Below are positions 37,192 to 45,981 of a DNA stretch of 64,000 nt, piece by piece. The notes beneath the pieces were generated by a model. The model had not been told where the DNA came from and ran no database searches. It worked only from the letters and a program-made list of their open reading frames with translations. Position 1 is the first letter of the stretch; each line of letters opens with the position of its first letter. This DNA is from JAJDZL01 sp965221175 (GTDB lineage: Bacteria > Pseudomonadota > Gammaproteobacteria > Arenicellales > JAJDZL01): NCBI GenBank assembly GCA_965221175.1, contig OZ244867.1, forward strand, positions 1,798,001-1,862,000. Reading direction: 5' to 3'. The position numbers were made by a program, and so were the translations under genes.

Positions 37192-38727
37192 CTACGCGGG
37201 TTCCGCGTTTCGTTTATCTTTTGTGATCTGGATGAACTGGTCCAACTCCTCCAGAATGTCCGGTTGCAGATTCGGCGGTTCATACTCTTCCAGCAGACGT
37301 TGGTAGATTCGATTCGCCCGAACCGTCGCATCAATCGCACCGCGTTCAAACCAGTTTTCAAAATTCTGCCAGTCCGACAGAATTGGCTGATAGAACTCGG
37401 TGTCATAGCGTTCCATGGTTTGCTGTGCGGCAAAGAAATGTCCACCAGGACCTACTTCCCGCATTGCATCAATTCCCAAGGTATCGTCATTCACCTCAAC
37501 TGGCTTCAGAACCTCAACCATTCCCTGCAACATTTCGGCGTCGATTATAAACTTCTCGAATGAAGCACAAAGCCCACCTTCCAGCCACCCAAGCGCATGA
37601 TGAACCAGATTGGCATGCCCCATCACTGCACCCCAGATTGCCATCTGCGATTCATAGGCAGCCTGTACGTCCGGTGCATTCGACGCATTGACATTGGACG
37701 ATCGGTAAGGAATCCCGTAGAATCTTGCGAACTGTCCGCCTATCAATGTGGCTTTAACATATTCCGGTGTACCGAATGCTGGAGAGCCGGTTTTCATATC
37801 GACATTCGAGGTAAAACCTCCATACATCACCGGTGCTCCTGGATTGACGATCTGCGCAAATGCAAGCCCCGCGAGCGCTTCTGCGTTTTGTTGGGTTACT
37901 GCGCCCGCCAAGGTAATAGGAGCCATGGCACCAGCCAGTGTGAAAGGCGTGATCACTACAACCTGATTCATACGTGCGAGTTCAATGATTCCCCACAGCA
38001 TCGGCACGTCGTACTGCAAGGGAGAATTCGCATTAATGATGGTAAACAGACTCGGTTGCTGACTGAAATTGGCATAACTAAGATTTCGGCTGATACGGGT
38101 AATTTCAAGCAGATCCATGACACGGTCTCGACCCAAGGAGTAGCACCTGCAAACCTTGTCCGTCAGTGTAATATTCGCACGTGCGGTATCAAGATGCCGG
38201 GTTTTGGGGTTAAGATCAAGAGGTTCGACGGGATGTCCAGAGATCGCGTGGGCGATGTTCACACAATGTGCCAATCGAATGAAATTGCAATAGTCTGTGT
38301 AGTTGCCGGAGCGTCTACCCCCATGAATATCACTCACATTCGGAGGGCCGGCGACCGTTGAAAAAGCAATCCAGCGTCCACCAATGTTCAGATTGCGCGC
38401 CGGATTACGGGCGTGAATTGTGAACTCGGATGGAGCTTTACTCACGGCTTCGAGAATCAGATTTCTGTCAAATCGAACACGCGTTCCTTCGACATCAACA
38501 TCTGCTCCAGCCTGCTTGAGAATTTGCCGCGCCTCATCCAACAGAAAGTTGACGCCAATTTCCTCCAGAACGGTAAGGGAAGCATTGTGAATCCTCTCCA
38601 ACTGGTCTTGTGATAGAACTTCGACCGGCGAATACGGGTTTATGACTTGTTGGAAAGGAAGTTGAGGTACAGCAACCTGCGACGGCTTTGGGCGTCGACT
38701 TCGCCGCTCGGGTCGAGTTTTAGCCAT
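37192..38727 (-). CDS. MttB-superfamily methyltransferase without pyrrolysine
   Basis: This is a 511-residue member of the trimethylamine methyltransferase (MttB) family. The whole frame is open, with no internal TAG codon where pyrrolysine would sit, so it belongs to the non-pyrrolysine group that includes glycine betaine and other quaternary-amine methyltransferases. Family-like stretches are ITPFTLAGAMAPITLAGAV and VMYGGFTSNVDMKTGSPAFG. An Arg/Pro-rich N-terminus (about 1-20) is probably disordered. The ATG at 38727 is taken; a GTG precedes it. The partner is normally a corrinoid protein, but none is encoded in this window. It is cotranscribed with the dimethylglycine dehydrogenase-like gene. 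Confidence 0.88.
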   Translation of the reverse strand: MAKTRPERRSRRPKPSQVAVPQLPFQQVINPYSPVEVLSQDQLERIHNASLTVLEEIGVNFLLDEARQILKQAGADVDVEGTRVRFDRNLILEAVSKAPSEFTIHARNPARNLNIGGRWIAFSTVAGPPNVSDIHGGRRSGNYTDYCNFIRLAHCVNIAHAISGHPVEPLDLNPKTRHLDTARANITLTDKVCRCYSLGRDRVMDLLEITRISRNLSYANFSQQPSLFTIINANSPLQYDVPMLWGIIELARMNQVVVITPFTLAGAMAPITLAGAVTQQNAEALAGLAFAQIVNPGAPVMYGGFTSNVDMKTGSPAFGTPEYVKATLIGGQFARFYGIPYRSSNVNASNAPDVQAAYESQMAIWGAVMGHANLVHHALGWLEGGLCASFEKFIIDAEMLQGMVEVLKPVEVNDDTLGIDAMREVGPGGHFFAAQQTMERYDTEFYQPILSDWQNFENWFERGAIDATVRANRIYQRLLEEYEPPNLQPDILEELDQFIQITKDKRNAEPA

Positions 38728-38921
38728 CACTAACCGGAAAAAATGTCAGTACGACAGTTACGGGATGCCAATTTCATCATCAATGGCAAGACAGCATTCT
38801 GATGATAGGCATTTTCAATGTATTCAATCGGCGAGCTCGCGGCGAGAAATTTCTCAATGAATTATAAGCAATTATTCCTAGTCAATATCTACTCGTAAAT
38901 TGGTGGAATTCTGTAAATCAA

Positions 38922-38939
38922 CACTTAGTGAACTAAGTG
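38922..38939. repeat. Perfect inverted repeat in front of a small hypothetical gene
   Basis: CACTTAG and CTAAGTG with a 4-nt TGAA loop end at the GTG start of the small reading frame. It could be an operator or a hairpin covering the start codon. No T-run follows, so it is not a terminator. Confidence 0.5.
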
Positions 38940-39170
38940 GAAGATAAAATTATCACCGCAATTCGTGAAGCGATTGCAGATGATCAAAACAAAGTGTTGA
39001 GGCGTGCGATAGAAGCCGTACTTCGAGCGGATGACTATGGTCGCAAAAGAGAAGAGATATTAATACTCTTTATATCTGAGGCTATTAGAACAACTATCAC
39101 TGACAATGCGGAGACGATTAGTCCGGAAGCGACAGTAGGCGCTGGGGTGAACGGTATATTTCTTGGGTAA
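38937..39170 (+). CDS. Small hypothetical protein
   Basis: This 77-residue frame with a GTG start (38937) has no recognised family. It reads MEDKIITAIREAIADDQNKV, then a basic/acidic helical region and a hydrophobic ILILFISEAI. Codon use is unremarkable and there is no visible Shine-Dalgarno sequence. An inverted repeat overlaps the start codon. It lies alone between mttB (divergent) and a hypothetical gene on the other strand. It may not be translated. Confidence 0.3.
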   Translation: MEDKIITAIREAIADDQNKVLRRAIEAVLRADDYGRKREEILILFISEAIRTTITDNAETISPEATVGAGVNGIFLG

Positions 39171-39389
39171 CCAGCAACCTCTTGGGGCGGTAAAATAGCA
39201 GTGCAATCTCAGAATAATGGACAGTATATGATTGCACTGAATTCCAGAGGCATATTCCTTGATGATCCACCGACGAGGATGCTCATTAGGCTATTCTGGT
39301 GGTGAAATTGGATTCTAAATCTCGAATAATTGTCTTCATTCCTCTCACAAATCCCAAGATTGTGAGAAAGTGCCGCATTCCAACTTAAA

Positions 39390-39932
39390 TTATTGGAATT
39401 GCCAGTTGCATGATGGGCTGTCCGTGAGTTCCCATGTCGCCAATAGATTTACATCATTGGGTTGGGAATCGTTGAATGCTCCTACCAAATTGGCGAGCCA
39501 TCCGGCGACCTCCTGAGCACTATTCATGATCGAACTGTCACAAATCATCAAGCGAATTCCAGTGCGCGCCTGTAAGAGTTTTTCAAAATCTTCTTTTACA
39601 TGTTTGTCGTCTTTCCATTCACACTCTGCGGCAAAAGGAATTTTTTTTAGTTTGGAGTTAGGATCAGGATTTCCATTTTCATAGTTGTCTTGAAATTTTA
39701 TCCATGTAACATCATAAAGCCACTCGCCGTGGTGTGCAATATTCTTTCTGGGATTCGCATAAACAAAATCTACTTTATTCGCACAAACGTAGTAACCCAA
39801 TCTATAACCAACATCACACAGGCTGCTTTTAATCCTTCGGGTCCATATTTTTGTCTCATCGACGCGATTTTGTAATTCGATGTCTTTCCTGAGCGCTTCT
39901 AAACTATTCTGAATTGAATTAATGATTTCCAT
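39390..39932 (-). CDS. Hypothetical protein, possibly nuclease-like
   Basis: No family is recognised. The 180-residue protein starts MEIINSIQNSLEALRKDIEL, a helical segment, followed by a compact domain. The pattern YDVTWIK ... AAECEWKDDKHVKEDFEKL has an Asp followed about 34 residues later by Glu-x-Glu, loosely like a PD-(D/E)XK nuclease core. The FEKLLQARTGIRLMIC strand-helix succession fits the same fold. The match is by eye only. It is a single gene, not in an obvious operon. Confidence 0.6.
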   Translation of the reverse strand: MEIINSIQNSLEALRKDIELQNRVDETKIWTRRIKSSLCDVGYRLGYYVCANKVDFVYANPRKNIAHHGEWLYDVTWIKFQDNYENGNPDPNSKLKKIPFAAECEWKDDKHVKEDFEKLLQARTGIRLMICDSSIMNSAQEVAGWLANLVGAFNDSQPNDVNLLATWELTDSPSCNWQFQ

Positions 39933-40030
39933 ATCAACCTCTATTAATCTGCGATAACGTAACGACTATAAATTCCAGATTCAATTGAATTAGTTCAAAT
40001 TCTGGAAACTAAGATTCTCAAAACCAGTAA

Positions 40031-41671
40031 CTACTCATTAGCGCTCATGGGCAAATACTGGGCGAACTCTTTTTCCACAGCCTTTGCATCCGCATTTAGG
40101 CCTTGCGACACACCTGTAGCCATATCGCCTGGATAAAGCTCTTCTTCTCCTGCTTCCAAAGCATCAAGAGTTTGTTCGGCAACCTCTGCAGGTGGCATTT
40201 TCGGAGGTGGGAAATCGCGGCTCATATCGGTATCAACTGCACCGGGCATGACGGCCAGTACGGTTGTACCTTGACCTGCCAATTCCGCACGAACTCCTTG
40301 CGTGAGGCTGAGTCCGGCTGCCTTTGACGCGCACAACGACCCCATCATCGGCAAATTTACGCGCGCCAGAATTGACAACATATTGACAATCGCACCGCCA
40401 CCATTTTGCTCAAGTACGGGGGCGAATGCGCGACACATTGCCATCGTGCCAAAATAGTTGGTGCTCATTTCTTCGCGGGCAGCCGTCAGATCATCCCCAG
40501 CAATGAACGCCTGCATACGGTTGATGCCTGCATTGTTGATTAACAGATTGACGTCCACCGCCTGTTCGGCAGCTGCTGAGATATGGTCAATCTCGGTTAC
40601 GTCAAGCTGAATCCCTTGAACGAGATCAGGGTTGGCCGTGACCAACTCCTCAAGATTTTCAACGCTTCGGGAGCAGGCATAAACCTTTTTTGCTCCACGT
40701 TTGAGCAAGGCTTCCACAAATTCCCGTCCGATGCCGCGATTCGCACCGGTTACGAGAGCGGTACAACCGGAAATTTCAAATTGATCTTCCATATCTGATC
40801 CTGACTCCTCATCGTCTGTCATTTCTGCTGTATGTTCCGTTGGCTGAGCGTCTTCGAGCCAATCCGATTCAACCACAGGTAAGGGAATGGCGCTCAGCAA
40901 CAGCCTAGTATAAACCGTTGCTGGTGCGCGAAAAACTTCTTCACTCGTGCCGGTTTCTACTGCTTGGCCTTCGTGCAATACCAGTACTCTATCACAAATA
41001 TGTCTGACGACCGCGAGGTCGTGACTGATAAAGATCAACGCGAGATTCAGATCCCTTTTCAGTCCCTGCAGCAGTTCCAGAATTCTTGCCTTTGCAGATA
41101 TGTCCAGTCCCGAAACAATCTCATCAGCGACAATCAATTTCGGACGCAATGCAACTGCGCGGGCAATACCGACTCGCTGTCTTTCGCCGCCGCTCAATTG
41201 GTGCGGGTAGCGGTTCACAAATGCTGCCGGAAGACCCACCCGTTCCAACAGCACTTGGGCAATTCGTTCGGATTCGCGTCTGCTCGTTACATGTTCAAAT
41301 GCCCAGAGCGGCTGGGTTAGAATCGTACGAATTGTGTGGCGAGGATTGAGTGAGGACTGAGGGTCCTGAAATATCAACTGCATGTCAGCTCGCAGTGGTC
41401 GCAGTTCATTTTCGGAGCAATGAGTAATGTCCTCCCCCCTGAACTTGATACTACCACCAGTAGGTCGATACAGGCGCATAATGGTACGACCGAAAGAGGT
41501 TTTGCCACTGCCGGATTCGCCAACAACGCCAACCGATTCACCGCTGCGGACCTGAAAATCTATACCTTTCAATATCTCCAGTTGCGGAACCTTGCCGAAT
41601 AGCGGTTTCCTGGTACGATCCGACAAATTCAATCGAAGCTCACGCGTTTCAAGAAGCATATCAGCGGCCAT
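40031..41671 (-). CDS. DppF/OppF-type ABC ATPase fused to a short-chain dehydrogenase
   Basis: One frame encodes two proteins. The N-terminal part is a peptide-transporter ATPase: GESGSGKTSF (Walker A), HQLSGGERQRVGIARA (signature), LIVADEIVSGLD (Walker B, a Glu-Ile variant of the usual DEP) and an oligopeptide C-terminal region ending PVVESDWLEDAQ. From the internal Met at 40792 (253 residues) follows a complete SDR oxidoreductase: TGANRGIG, NNAG and catalytic Ser plus SKAA context. Its active-site segment reads CASKAAG, lacking the usual YxxxK tyrosine. AGGA lies 6-7 nt before that ATG, so the SDR may also be made alone. ATG 41671 is chosen for the full product. It is the last gene of the peptide-type ABC operon. 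Confidence 0.88.
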   Translation of the reverse strand: MAADMLLETRELRLNLSDRTRKPLFGKVPQLEILKGIDFQVRSGESVGVVGESGSGKTSFGRTIMRLYRPTGGSIKFRGEDITHCSENELRPLRADMQLIFQDPQSSLNPRHTIRTILTQPLWAFEHVTSRRESERIAQVLLERVGLPAAFVNRYPHQLSGGERQRVGIARAVALRPKLIVADEIVSGLDISAKARILELLQGLKRDLNLALIFISHDLAVVRHICDRVLVLHEGQAVETGTSEEVFRAPATVYTRLLLSAIPLPVVESDWLEDAQPTEHTAEMTDDEESGSDMEDQFEISGCTALVTGANRGIGREFVEALLKRGAKKVYACSRSVENLEELVTANPDLVQGIQLDVTEIDHISAAAEQAVDVNLLINNAGINRMQAFIAGDDLTAAREEMSTNYFGTMAMCRAFAPVLEQNGGGAIVNMLSILARVNLPMMGSLCASKAAGLSLTQGVRAELAGQGTTVLAVMPGAVDTDMSRDFPPPKMPPAEVAEQTLDALEAGEEELYPGDMATGVSQGLNADAKAVEKEFAQYLPMSANE

Positions 41672-42527
41672 GATCAAAAACCTTAGCACTCTCTATCGGA
41701 TCAATCTGACCCAATCGATCAAACATGCGTTTATCGTAACGGTAGTATTCTGAAGTCGTTTCAAGAAGCTTGCACGTATACGGATGCTGCGGTCTTTCAA
41801 ACAGATTCTCAATATTCTGCCACTCGACCACACCGCCGTCGTACATCACACTCACGACGTCGCAAATTTTCGCAATCACGCCAAGATCATGCGAAATGAA
41901 AAGCAGAGCCGTTTCGGAATCAGCTTGGAGACGTTTGATCAACTGCAGAATCTGACGCTGAACTGTTACATCCAGCGCAGTCGTGGGCTCGTCAGCGATG
42001 ATCAGCTGAGGATTGCAGGAAAACGCCATCGCAATCAACACTCGCTGACGCATACCGCCGGACAATTCAAACGGGTACTGACGCATGACCCGATGTGGAT
42101 TTCGAATTTGTACATCTTCCAGCAAACGCAGTGAATTCTCTTCGGCTTCCTGACGATTCAAACCCAAATGCAGATGCAAAACGTCACAGATTTGCTTTCC
42201 GACTCGTCGAACTGGATTGAGAGACGTCATCGGGTCTTGGGGAATCATGGCAATCTGCCCGCTTGCCACCAAGCGGCGCTCCTTTCGACCCAGCCCGATC
42301 AATTCCGTATCGCCAAAACGGATGCTGCCGCCTGGGACACTGGTCGAACCCGGCAGAATTCCAATAATCGCTTTTGCCAGCATGCTTTTGCCGGCGCCGG
42401 ATTCACCTACCAATCCATGAATTTCACCAGATTGAATACTCAGGTGAATGCCGCTCAAAACCAGCGTTGACTGGTGTTTATGCTGAATCACCAGATCAAG
42501 ACCGTTTATTTCCAGTATCGAACTCAT
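41661..42527 (-). CDS. DppD/OppD-type ABC transporter ATP-binding protein
   Basis: This ATPase of a peptide/nickel-type importer has 288 residues. Walker A is GESGAGKSM, the signature is FELSGGMRQRVLIAMA, and Walker B is LIIADEPTTALDVT. RPQHPYTCKLLE near the end is the oligopeptide-transporter C-terminal motif. Its ATG at 42527 overlaps the stop of the DppC-type permease as ATGA. The reading frame above that is only the shadow of the permease gene. It overlaps the next ATPase gene by about 11 nt. Confidence 0.94.
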   Translation of the reverse strand: MSSILEINGLDLVIQHKHQSTLVLSGIHLSIQSGEIHGLVGESGAGKSMLAKAIIGILPGSTSVPGGSIRFGDTELIGLGRKERRLVASGQIAMIPQDPMTSLNPVRRVGKQICDVLHLHLGLNRQEAEENSLRLLEDVQIRNPHRVMRQYPFELSGGMRQRVLIAMAFSCNPQLIIADEPTTALDVTVQRQILQLIKRLQADSETALLFISHDLGVIAKICDVVSVMYDGGVVEWQNIENLFERPQHPYTCKLLETTSEYYRYDKRMFDRLGQIDPIESAKVFDHGR

Positions 42528-43384
42528 CGCCCCATAACCGGATCCAGCAATGACCGCAAACCATCCCCTAATGCATTGAAGCCTAAAACCGCGACAATAA
42601 TGCAGGCTACCGGCAGTGTCATCACCCACCAGGCCTGATGTATGTACTGGCGACCTTCCTGGATCAAGCCACCCCAGGTCGCCTGGTCGGATGAAACGCT
42701 CAAACCGACGAAACTGAGAATTGCCTCGACAATGATCGCAATTCCCATTTCCAGAGTAAGCAGGGTAATCAGGAGCGGCAAAACGTTCGGCAGAATCTCT
42801 CCCCAAAGAATTTTCCAGCGATCCAGGCCGATGGTTACCGCGGAGGCGATATATTCCTGTTCGCGCTGTACCAGCGTTTCGGCGCGAACCACTCTGCAGA
42901 AACGCGTCCAGTCAATGACTACGATTGCAATGATGACTGAATGAAGACCAGTACCAATTACTGCGACAAGCACAATAGATAACAAAACAGGAGGAAAAGC
43001 CATCCAAATATCCACCATACGTGAAATCAGCGCATCGAACGCACCGCCATAATAACCGGCCAACAAGCCCAAGACAGTTCCCAGAATCGCCGCCAGAGTC
43101 GCCGCCACAATGGCTACGATAAGCGCCACCCTAGCTCCATAAATCAGCCGCGACAGCAAATCACGCCCCAAGCTATCAGTGCCCAGCAGGAACACTGAAT
43201 CATGATCGGCAGTCCAAAACGGAGGAAGCAGACCGCTGATCAGGTCTTGTTCAAGGGGATCGTGAGGAGCGATCCAAGGTGCGAAGACTGCGGCCAAAAA
43301 CAGTAGAAGAACAATACCACCACCCAGCCAGACGCGTACAATCACGCCCCTGCGGTTTCTGTCGGTTCGCTGCAACTCATTCAT
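42524..43384 (-). CDS. DppC/OppC-type ABC transporter permease
   Basis: This inner-membrane permease has 286 residues. A leading cytoplasmic MNELQRTDRNRRGVIV is followed by a first membrane helix, the family segment FLLGTDSLGRDLLSRLIYGAR, further membrane spans, and the EAA loop RAETLVQREQEYIASAVTIG with the ILPN motif. ATG 43384 lies 8 nt inside the end of the DppB-type gene. Together the two permeases form the translocation pore of the peptide/nickel family (PepT). Substrate is unknown. Confidence 0.94.
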   Translation of the reverse strand: MNELQRTDRNRRGVIVRVWLGGGIVLLLFLAAVFAPWIAPHDPLEQDLISGLLPPFWTADHDSVFLLGTDSLGRDLLSRLIYGARVALIVAIVAATLAAILGTVLGLLAGYYGGAFDALISRMVDIWMAFPPVLLSIVLVAVIGTGLHSVIIAIVVIDWTRFCRVVRAETLVQREQEYIASAVTIGLDRWKILWGEILPNVLPLLITLLTLEMGIAIIVEAILSFVGLSVSSDQATWGGLIQEGRQYIHQAWWVMTLPVACIIVAVLGFNALGDGLRSLLDPVMGR

Positions 43385-44384
43385 GAGCAACTTTCGGATT
43401 GAGCATTCGATAACTAATATCAACCATTAGATTGATGATGATGAACATGATCGCAAAAGTGATGATCAGTCCCTGAATCAAAGGTAAATCGCGATCAATT
43501 ACTGCGCCAATCGCCATGTTGCCAATCCCCGGATAGCTGAAAATCCGTTCGATAAGCACCGTGCCACCCAAGAGAAAATTAAACTGCACTCCGGATAAAG
43601 CAACTGTAGGAATCAAAGCGTTGCGCAACGCTTCGACAATCAGTATCCTCCACTTGCCAAAGCCTTTAATCTGCGCCAGAAGAATGTAATCCTGCGTCAT
43701 CGCCTCTCGAAGAGAAGCTTTGAGCGTTCTTGCGATTACAGCCGTCAATGGCAGCGCCAGCGCAACTGCCGGAAGAATCAAGTGATTGAACAATCCTGGA
43801 AGAAGCGCGAAATTGCCGCGAAGAATGGTTTCAAGAAAATAGAATTGGCTGACGAATTCAACGCTCAAGCGGGGATCAATTCTTCCTGAAATCGGCAAAA
43901 TCGGCCAGAACACGCCAAGCGCCAGAATGAATATCAATCCCCATAGAAAATCTGGAATTGCCTGCGTAAGACCTGTAACGCCGTCGACCAGAATTTCAGG
44001 CCACCGGCCTTGCCAATAAGTTCCCGCGAGCGCCAGCAGAATGCCTAACACCACCGCGATAAGCATAGCGGTGAACGCAAGTTCCAAAGTCGCCGGTAAG
44101 CGGGACAGGATTAAATCGACTACATCCTGTCGGAGGCTGATCGAGATGCCGAATTCGCCATGCAGAACTTCTCTGAACCAGATCAGGTACTGCTCCAGTA
44201 TCGATTTGTCAAGCCCGTAGAGTTGACGAAGATGATCAATATCTGCCTGAGTTGCGCCTGGCGGCGTCATCATGGCAATCGGATCGCCCGGTACGACCCG
44301 CAGCAAAATGAACACTATGATAGAAACGCCGAACAGCGTCGGCACGACTAATATCAGTCGCCGCAGCAGAAATTGGGCGCTCAT
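43377..44384 (-). CDS. DppB/OppB-type ABC transporter permease
   Basis: This 335-residue permease begins MSAQFLLRRLILVVPTLFGV, with the LLRR(L)xxxxPTLxGVS signature of DppB proteins and VVPGDP shortly after. It has six membrane spans and the EAA loop TLKASLREAMTQDYILLAQIKGFG. It is preceded by the binding-protein gene (62-nt gap) and overlaps DppC by 8 nt, in standard operon order. Confidence 0.95.
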   Translation of the reverse strand: MSAQFLLRRLILVVPTLFGVSIIVFILLRVVPGDPIAMMTPPGATQADIDHLRQLYGLDKSILEQYLIWFREVLHGEFGISISLRQDVVDLILSRLPATLELAFTAMLIAVVLGILLALAGTYWQGRWPEILVDGVTGLTQAIPDFLWGLIFILALGVFWPILPISGRIDPRLSVEFVSQFYFLETILRGNFALLPGLFNHLILPAVALALPLTAVIARTLKASLREAMTQDYILLAQIKGFGKWRILIVEALRNALIPTVALSGVQFNFLLGGTVLIERIFSYPGIGNMAIGAVIDRDLPLIQGLIITFAIMFIIINLMVDISYRMLNPKVAHE

Positions 44385-44446
44385 AAATCAAGCCGCTGCT
44401 CATACAAGCAGCGGTTTGATAATCAGGTAAACAAATCCAAGCGCAC

Positions 44447-45958
44447 TCAATTGCTCTTTTTTACGAGCTGTGGCAGTACGAAGTTGGCGACATGCGGGGT
44501 GACTTCAATGCCATCAACATACACAATGGGCTGGACATACTGCAGCAACGGTATGACATAGGCATTTTCAGCAATGTAGCGATCAACGGCCCTGTAGCCG
44601 GAAATACGCTTCGCTTCGTCAGCCTCCCCCCATAGCGGGCCGATCATGCCATCCAGATCTTCCGTATCCCAAGTAGAATGCGGCGAAGGACCAAACATTG
44701 CGAATCCTGTTGAAGTGGACGGATCGCCAATTGCATTGCCCCAATTGTAGAATGCGGCAGGCGCGAGTGTATCCATCGCACGGAGCTCATAGTGTTTGGC
44801 GATTTCATAGACTTCAATCTCGGCTTCTGCACCAACTTTACGCCACATTCCGACGATCGCCTGAATCATCTCGTAGTCTTTCGGTTTGAATCCGCGAGTC
44901 GTTTGAATCGTGAATCGAACTGGATTATCCTGGGAATAGCCGGATGCCGCAAGCAGTTCCCTGGCTTTGTCCGGATCATAGGCTACTTTGATGGTATCGT
45001 CGAATGCCGCATATTGCGGTGCCTGCAAAGTGTCGATCGGCACGCCATATCCGCGCAGCAAATGCGTTACGATTGCCTCTTTGTCAATCGCATGGGCAAG
45101 CGCCTTACGCACGTTGCTGTCGTTCATAACATCCACATCGTTGATGAAAATCATACCGATGTCGGAAACCGGCGTACTGGCGCCGTTTAGTCCGGCCTTA
45201 TCGCTTAAGCGATCAAATTCTTCGTACGGTATCTCGATGGTAATGTCCGATCCCCCACTTTCAATTTCGGCTACTCGGCTGCTGGCATCCGTCACGAACT
45301 TGAACACCACGGTTTCGAACTCCGGTTTCGCCCCCCAGTATTTATCGAAACGCTTCAGCCGGATGAAACTGTTGCGTTCAAAATGATCAACCATATATGG
45401 ACCGGATCCCACAGGGGCGGCTTCAAATCCTTCACCACCGACTTGTTCGTAGTACTTCTGAGGGAGCACATAGGCGGTCAGAAACGCCATCCATTTGAAA
45501 ATGGTGGGTTCGAATGACACCACATCCCCCGTAATGCGATTCCCGTCAATCTTGAAATTGGCAACCTTGCTCCACACGAACATGATCGGATTGCCGGTAT
45601 CCGGATTGCCAGCTCGTTCGAGAGACCAGACGACATCTTGCGGTGTCACTTTACTGCCGTCGTGCCAGTACGCATCTTCTCGCACCTCAAGCCAGATTCC
45701 AGTACGGTCTTCGTTCCAGCCCCATCCAGTCAATAATCCTGGTTTAAAGCTCAAGTCAGGATTCTGGTCGATATACTGATCGAACACGGACTTGTAGATG
45801 GATTGGATTGTAGGGTTGACAGCCGAGGTTCCTACAGTCGGGTCCCAAGACGGCAGATTAACGTTGTAGGCTATCGTTAATACGTCGTCCTCTGCGTGTG
45901 CCTGCCCAATCGTGGCTATGCACAATGCAAACAGCATTGAAATTAATTTGAAACGCAT
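44447..45958 (-). CDS. Peptide/nickel-type ABC transporter substrate-binding protein
   Basis: This is a 503-residue periplasmic receptor of the SBP_bac_5 family (DppA/OppA-like). It starts MRFKLISMLFALCIATIGQA, a signal peptide with cleavage near AHAED. AAGGAG sits 8 nt before ATG 45958, and the longer frame to 46015 is not used. Typical segments are WHDGSKVTPQDVVWSLERA, RKALAHAIDKEAIV and the substrate region ending YNWGNAIGDPSTS. Members bind peptides, opines, sugars or other solutes. The operon's hydrolase and dehydrogenase hint at a non-peptide carboxylated substrate, without proof. Confidence 0.94.
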   Translation of the reverse strand: MRFKLISMLFALCIATIGQAHAEDDVLTIAYNVNLPSWDPTVGTSAVNPTIQSIYKSVFDQYIDQNPDLSFKPGLLTGWGWNEDRTGIWLEVREDAYWHDGSKVTPQDVVWSLERAGNPDTGNPIMFVWSKVANFKIDGNRITGDVVSFEPTIFKWMAFLTAYVLPQKYYEQVGGEGFEAAPVGSGPYMVDHFERNSFIRLKRFDKYWGAKPEFETVVFKFVTDASSRVAEIESGGSDITIEIPYEEFDRLSDKAGLNGASTPVSDIGMIFINDVDVMNDSNVRKALAHAIDKEAIVTHLLRGYGVPIDTLQAPQYAAFDDTIKVAYDPDKARELLAASGYSQDNPVRFTIQTTRGFKPKDYEMIQAIVGMWRKVGAEAEIEVYEIAKHYELRAMDTLAPAAFYNWGNAIGDPSTSTGFAMFGPSPHSTWDTEDLDGMIGPLWGEADEAKRISGYRAVDRYIAENAYVIPLLQYVQPIVYVDGIEVTPHVANFVLPQLVKKSN

Positions 45959-45981
45959 ATTCGCTATCTCCTTCTTAGTGA

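Noticed and set aside
37192..38727. Pyrrolysine use in the MttB-family gene
   Set aside because: The frame has no internal TAG, so no pyrrolysine is needed.
42528..42806. N-terminal extension of the DppD-type ATPase
   Set aside because: It lies in the DppC-type gene in another frame; homology begins at the ATG that overlaps the DppC stop.
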